DNA from: Lingula anatina
Lineage: Eukaryota; Brachiopoda; Lingulata; Lingulida; Lingulidae
Direction: 5' to 3'
Assembly: GCF_001039355.2 (NCBI RefSeq)
Contig: NW_019776131.1
Coordinates: 17,080-53,378, forward strand
DNA length: 36,299 nt
The notes below the pieces were generated by a model. It saw only the letters and a list, made by a program, of their open reading frames with translations, ran no database searches and was not told the origin of the DNA. Below are positions 31,461-36,299 of the stretch, one piece after another. How positions within the stretch are numbered: the first letter of the stretch is position 1; each line of letters begins with the position of its first letter. Made by a program: the position numbers and the translations under genes.

Positions 31461-34231
31461 CATCATCATCATCATCATCATTTAGAGCCTATAGTGTTCC
31501 ACTGTTGGACAAAGGCCTCAGCATGCTTTTTCCATTGTTTCCTATCCTGAGCCTCAGATTTCCAGTTTGGCCAAGGTTTCTTCTTTCAAGACTTCCAGTA
31601 GTCATCTAATTCATCCCTCCATCGTTTGACCAGCCTTCCTCTTTTTCTTTGTCCATACCTTGGGGTCCATTCTGTAAGCCTGATTGTCCACCTACTGTCC
31701 TTCATTCTTTTGACATGTCCTGCCCACCTCCATTTCATTTCTTTAACTGTGAGCAGTACGTCCTTAACTTTGGTCTGTTCACGTAACCATACATTCGTTT
31801 TCCGCTCTCTTGGATTGATGTTCAACATAATTCTTTCCATCTTTCTCTGAGCTACTTGTAGCTTGTGTTCCATGGAGGCATTCAGTGCCCAGGTCTCTGA
31901 ACCATAGGTGATTGCCGGCAGCACACAAGCATTGAACACTTTCTTTTTCAGGCAGGTAGGAAGGTTGCTCTTGAAGATGTCATTGTGTTTCCCATATGCT
32001 GCCCATCCTGCTTTTATCCTTCGTTGGATTTCTTTCTCCAGTGTTCGATCACTAAGGCTGAACCGTTGCCCAAGGTATATATACTCTTCTACTGCTTCTA
32101 TCTCTTTGGTGTTGACCTTCACTGTGCAAGGGGTGGTTAGTGGTCCAAACATCACCTTTGTCTTGCTGGTGTTCATCTTTAGCCCACTTTTTGCGCTTTC
32201 ATCTGCTAACGCCTGTAGCATTTCTTCGAGGTCTTTTGCATCATCTGCTACTATTATGATGTCGTCTGCAAACCTAAGGTGATTGAGCCTGGTACCGTCT
32301 ATGTTTATGCCCTTGTCCTGCCAGTCTAGATCCCTGAATATACGTTCCAATGCTGCTGTGAACAGTTTAGGAGAGATTGTATCTCCTTGGCGTACACCTT
32401 TGTTGATCCTAATCTTATTGGTGGTCTTGTGTAGTTTGACTGTAACAGAGCTATCGGTGTATATGTCTCTGAGGACGTCTACGTATCCATCTTCGATCCC
32501 TAGATCTTGCAGGGATGCCAGTATATACTGGGTTTCTACTAAGTCGAAGGCTTTTTCATAATCAACGAATGCTACACATAGTGGAATGTTATACTCGAGA
32601 CATTTTTCTTTGAGCTGGTTGACAGTGTGCATATGATCAGTAGTGGTGTACTGGCCTCTGAAACCTGCTTGTTCCTTTGGCTGCGCTTCATCTAGTTGTC
32701 TTGTTAGCCTTTCGGTCAATATTTTGGTGTAAATCTTGTACAAATTAGAAAGTAGGCAGATGGGTCTGTAATTCTTGATGTCTTTCCTATTGCCCTTTTT
32801 GAACATTATGATCATGTTGGCGTTCTTCCATGCTACAGGAATTTCCTTCAGATGTAAGCACTTTGTGAAGAGCCTGGCTAATTCTTGAGATAGGATATCT
32901 CCTCCTGCTTTTACCATTTCTGCTTTGATGTTGTCATTTCCTGCTGCCTTTCCGTTCTTCATTTTCTGGACTGCTGACTCTACTTCCCAAGCTGTTATGT
33001 CTGGTAGATCGCATGCCTTTGTTGAGATTTCTGTTCCCTTGTTGCTGTCATACAACTCTCCATAGAATTCTTCTACTCGTTCTAATATCTGGTCTTGTGT
33101 GGTGAGCTCATTTTCATCTTTGTCTAGAAGAGTCAGCATTCTATCCTGCCCTAGTTGAAAGGACCTCTTTGCTCTTTTCATGCTCTTTCCATTTTCGATG
33201 GTCTCTGCTGTCTTCTTCATGTTCTGCTTCCTGATGTCTTCCCTTGCCTACTTCTTGATGGTCTTATCCAGTTCTGCATATTCGATGTTGTTTCTGATGT
33301 CCCTGTTGTTGTTTACCTCCGTTTTCTTCATCATCCGTCTTTTCTTCATGAGAATCCCCGTTTCTGTTGAGAGCTTTGAGTCCTTCATTTTACTGGCCGG
33401 TGCGACTTCTGATGCACATTCTAGGATGGTGGTCGTTATTCTATCGTTCATTTCATCTACTCCATCTTCACCTTCTAGTGCACTGAATCTGTTCGTTAGG
33501 AGGATTTGGAACTCGTCTTTCTTTACGACCAGTTGCTCGATACTAGGTCTCTTTGATGGATTTGACAGGCATTTCTGTCTGTCCTTCCTGACATTGACCC
33601 TAATCACTCCCATAACTGCTCTGTGGTCACTGCCCGCATCCAGTCTGTTTAGCACTTTCACATCCGTGAAGATGTTCGGTCTGTTTGTCATGATGTAATC
33701 AATTTCGTTTCTTGTACATCCATCTGGGCTTTGCCATGTCCATCTTCTTGATATCTTCTTCTTGTAGACGGTATTCATGATCTTCAAGTTATTTGCTGTC
33801 ACCCATTCAATCAGTAAGTCTCCTCTTTCATTCCTCTCTCCGCTGCCAATTTCCCTGTGGCATGCTCTTGTTCGTCTGACTTTATCCCGATCTTGGCGTT
33901 GAAATCACCCATGACTATGTGGTAGTGGCAGTCTGTTGTCAACTGACGTTGTACTTCTTCATACAGTTGTTCTACTTCTTCATCTGGTCTGCTTGATGTT
34001 GGTGCATATACCTGAATGAGTTTCATTGAGAATCTCTGATTCACTTTGAGCTTGACTGTAGCCACCCTTGCGCTAATTTGCTGTACCTCGATGATGTTCT
34101 TGCTTAGCGCCTTGTGTATCAGAAATCCAACTCCTTGTTGGCCATTTGAAGCATTTGTATGGTACAATATATGTCCGCTTTTCAAGGTAATTAAGCGTTC
34201 TTCTGCTCGCCTAATTTCTGACAAGCCTATC
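31461..34231 (-). mobile_element. RTE-like LINE insertion, 5'-truncated, with 8-bp target duplication
   Basis: The 2771-bp element is flanked by ATAAATGT at 31453-31460 and 34232-34239. On its own strand the 3' end is a TGATGATGATG repeat overlapping the stop codon of the polymerase frame, typical of RTE-like elements that end in microsatellites. The 5' end is truncated inside the endonuclease at the GLSEIR motif. The direction is the same as the ABIN/TNIP-like gene whose intron it probably occupies. Confidence 0.9.
31478..34231 (-). pseudogene. LINE polyprotein: AP endonuclease plus reverse transcriptase (disabled)
   Basis: The endonuclease blocks run GLSEIRRAEERL (catalytic Glu), VYAPTSS, GDFNAKIG and AGSDHRAVMG. 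The reverse transcriptase blocks run NYRPICLLSNLYKI, EQAGFRGQYTTTDH, FVDYEKAFD, GVRQGDTISPKLF, LRFADDIIIVADD and GLKMNTSKTKVMF, with a C-terminal WAGHVKRM. Lesions seen: a frameshift at about 33840-33866 in the endonuclease, a TAG at 33248-33250 between the two domains, and a TGA at 31586-31588; the frame continues after the last for 35 more codons to TGA 31478. The reverse transcriptase core itself is uninterrupted for 544 codons, so the insertion is young. The clade call (RTE-like) rests on domain order and tail. Confidence 0.9.
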
Positions 34232-34397
34232 ATAAATGTATTATAATAATAATCGAAGTTAAGTGCCACAAAGACAAAAACGTGATAAGCCATCTTAAAT
34301 TACGCCAAATTTCATTTTTTTCTATAATAATACTCTTCTATCCAAGACTAAAAAAGTGTCAAATATGTGATGTAAAATGCCATAGACCTCAATCGAG

Positions 34398-34450
34398 TAG
34401 GGGAGACCGGGGCTAGTTGGACCCCGGGGTAAGTTGGCCCCCCGTCAATT
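34398..34450. repeat. GGGGTAAGTTGG-type repeat fragment
   Basis: GGGGAGACCGGGGCTAGTTGG is followed by a related unit, CCCCGGGGTAAGTTGG. This G-rich repeat unit looks like a transposon end, but the element is not delimited. Confidence 0.35.
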
Positions 34451-35535
34451 TATGAAAAAGTAACTACGAGGTAAAAAAATTGGCCACATGCTCTTGCAAA
34501 GTTACCGTAGCCTGCAATGCTAAGGAAGTGTCGGACGTTAAAAAGTTTTACTTAAGCTGTGAGTCGAAATAAACGATTCTTGCACCTAAAAGTAATTTTG
34601 TTTAAGAGATTTAAAAATCTATTATCATAGGCTTTTGATCGAATATAAGATATGTATAGGGCATCAAACTGAAGCTCATTGTTTCAAGTTTCACAGAGAT
34701 NAGGGTTATTAGAGACTAAAACCTATGTTAGGCCTACATTTAAAATGATCACTTGTCAATAAAACACACACAAAAAGGATATTACATACAAAACTTTTCA
34801 AACCTTCTCTTTGTTGTTACACAAAAAGTCGTGAAAGTTCTTGAATTTTTTGTAAGTAGAATCCCCGTGTAAAACCTCACAGCTTTTACTTTCTTTTTCC
34901 AATTTTTTCTTCCCGCCTTCTCGCCTTCGAAATGTTCAGCGCAAACGCGGTGCCCTGCTTTTAATCCAAACCTGCTATATTTTCCTTTCTTTCTACCATA
35001 TTTTTCATTCTAACGGGTTTGTTGGGAACTTATTATACCTCATGTGTCAATCTCGCTTACTGTTATTGTAGCAGCGGGACAAAAAGCACGTAAACTCAGC
35101 CATGGTTTTTAGCACCGCTGTAAGTGTTTCGACATAGCAGGGCTCCCGTACCCACAATGCAATTTCCATTTCCGGAAAAGATGAAAAAGGTCTATAGTGG
35201 CACTACTGACTAGTAGTACTACTGCACTTTAAGTGTACACTGGAATTTTGTATGGCTTCATAACGAAGAGAAATCGTTATTCGTTACAAATGTGTGTCAC
35301 TTTGGAAATAATTTACCCATATGAGGAACGATTGTAGAAACGATGAACATTGGATTTCTTGACATTCCACAATCAAAAATGTCAAATATCTAGTATTATG
35401 TTTCGACCTTTTAAAAATGAACACCTTGCGCCTTTGTAACCCCCTTCCCGCCGTACAATCAACATTTACCCTAGTTACAAGAAATAACAACAGTCTTATA
35501 TCATACCTGGCGAAAAAAAAACCACCTGGACTCAC
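34451..35535. other. Non-coding, probably intron of the ABIN/TNIP-like gene
   Basis: No exon was recognised. It includes a single N at 34701 (assembly join) and the repeat at 35169-35197. If the exon at 35536-35618 belongs to the minus-strand gene, at least one more exon with entry phase 2 and exit phase 0 is needed and was not found here. Confidence 0.3.
35169..35197. repeat. Dispersed 29-base repeat, copy 2
   Basis: Matches 21359-21387 with one mismatch (TTTCCGG against TTTCCGC, then an identical AAAAGATGAAAAAGG core). Confidence 0.6.
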
Positions 35536-35618
35536 CTGTATCCGTCAGTAAACTCATCAGAGGAAAGGTTGCCGTTCACATATCGCGGCGAATCATGAAA
35601 GCTGCCATATTTGGTCAT
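35536..35618 (-). CDS. Candidate first coding exon (ABIN/TNIP-like gene?)
   Basis: ATG at 35618 opens 27 codons (MTKYGSFHDSPRYVNGNLSS and on) ending at a consensus donor CAG/GTGAGT in phase 2. The strand and position fit the 5' end of the gene with exons at 28916-31137, but no connecting exon was found, so the link is inference. The Kozak context is weak. Confidence 0.35.
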
Positions 35619-35695
35619 GTGATAGAATATCTCGTCACTGATTGGTCAGTTGTGAAAATCACATGGTCAAGGGTGAAAGCCGTGAATGAGAGAAG

Positions 35696-35714
35696 ATGGC
35701 ACCTCCACAGCAAG
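35696..35714 (+). CDS. Candidate divergent short first exon
   Basis: ATG with a strong Kozak context (GAGAAGATGG) encodes MAPPQQ and reaches a possible donor AAG/GTTAGA in phase 1. If real, a plus-strand gene starts here, 77 bases from the minus-strand start. The exon is short and unsupported by any domain. Confidence 0.2.
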
Positions 35715-36299
35715 GTTAGAGAATTTTTTAAATACTTTCTTCATAACGCCGTAACAATTTCAGTTTAATGCAGTCGCTTCTCAGGAAAGTTGTTTCACAC
35801 TGTTTGCTAGCTCTACCTCATTTTAATTTTATTATTTATTATTACTGACAGTGATTATTTGACATATATTAAACCGGCTGCTTAAAAAGGGTCAAGGTCA
35901 GGAAACACGTACGTTTCGTGGCTGAGCAGGCTGAAGGGTGCTCTCACACTCTCCTTGAAATTAACAAAGTCTGTGAAATGTTCCATTTGTCTGTATTATA
36001 TAATTTGACCGGAATTGGTCAGTTATGTGAGTCTCTACAGTTAGTCATGCTTTAATGGACAAGAATGGACGGGCTCAGTTTTTGCTTTACAAGAAACCCT
36101 AAACACCTATGTCTGTGCACTAACCGCGCCCACCCCTCACCACGACGTAGTTCAAATTAAAAAGAGATCACCAATCACTGCAAAATATGGTACATCAGCA
36201 CCACCAACGAACCCACCCACCCACTATGTGCTCCTCCTTCCCACAGCTCTGTACGTCTTCCCATCCATTTATGTGCAGATTTTTTAAAATTATTTTTTT
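35715..36299. other. Non-coding right edge
   Basis: No exon or repeat was recognised. C-rich simple sequence (CCACCCACCCAC) lies near 36210-36225. Confidence 0.35.

Noticed and set aside
31461-31480. A CAT repeat array as a CRISPR-like or independent microsatellite feature
   Set aside because: It is the 3' tail of the LINE, bounded by the target duplication.
33155-33698. Plus-strand hydrophobic open frames over the LINE
   Set aside because: Antisense shadows of the endonuclease and reverse transcriptase frames.

Overview
The window is animal nuclear DNA, most likely from an invertebrate (probably marine). The genes have GT-AG spliceosomal introns of roughly 0.1-1 kb, and the gene families are metazoan: a CYP2-type cytochrome P450, ABIN/TNIP-like coiled coils with a UBAN ubiquitin-binding motif, a chitin-binding type-2 domain, and a GT92-like type II membrane protein. 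DNA transposon and LINE debris is dense. I cannot name the species. It reads as draft assembly: it opens with a 29-base C run, contains three single-N joins (7284, 22400, 34701), and at least one join looks chimeric.

Layout, left to right. 1-4691: a CYP2-family P450 on the minus strand. Six exons are resolved, up to the ExxR motif; the heme-binding end is not in the window. Its introns are loaded with foldback MITEs. 4692-6780: intergenic DNA with a foldback, a tRNA-like SINE fragment and a dead PIF/Harbinger transposase. 6810-7808: a GT92-like N-terminal exon that meets, at a single N, the 3' end of an ABIN/TNIP-like gene. 8536-9216: a 5'-truncated LINE. 10407-12594: a complete four-exon gene for a multi-pass membrane protein of the bestrophin-like DUF4239 type.

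14643-16614: a TauE/SafE-type anion exporter on the minus strand, with a 1-base homopolymer frameshift. 18790-19640: a decayed Tc1-like transposase. 21780-23027: a second GT92-like copy with a premature stop, followed directly by a CBM14 chitin-binding domain split over two exons. 23466-25630: a second, intact TauE/SafE gene with the same exon structure. 28916-31137: a fuller ABIN/TNIP-like gene on the minus strand. Its first exon may lie at 35536-35618, across an intron that received a 2.77 kb RTE-like LINE with an 8-bp target duplication.

Three gene families (GT92-like, TauE/SafE, ABIN/TNIP-like) each occur twice within 25 kb, so the locus has a history of local duplication. The TauE/SafE pair and the DUF4239 protein are all predicted multi-pass membrane proteins with possible anion-transport roles. 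The ABIN/TNIP-like genes suggest ubiquitin/NF-kB-type signalling. No operon-like or otherwise obviously new defence system is visible. The most unusual items are the animal TauE/SafE pair, the shared GT92-like module with different 3' partners, and the donor-site loss in the P450.
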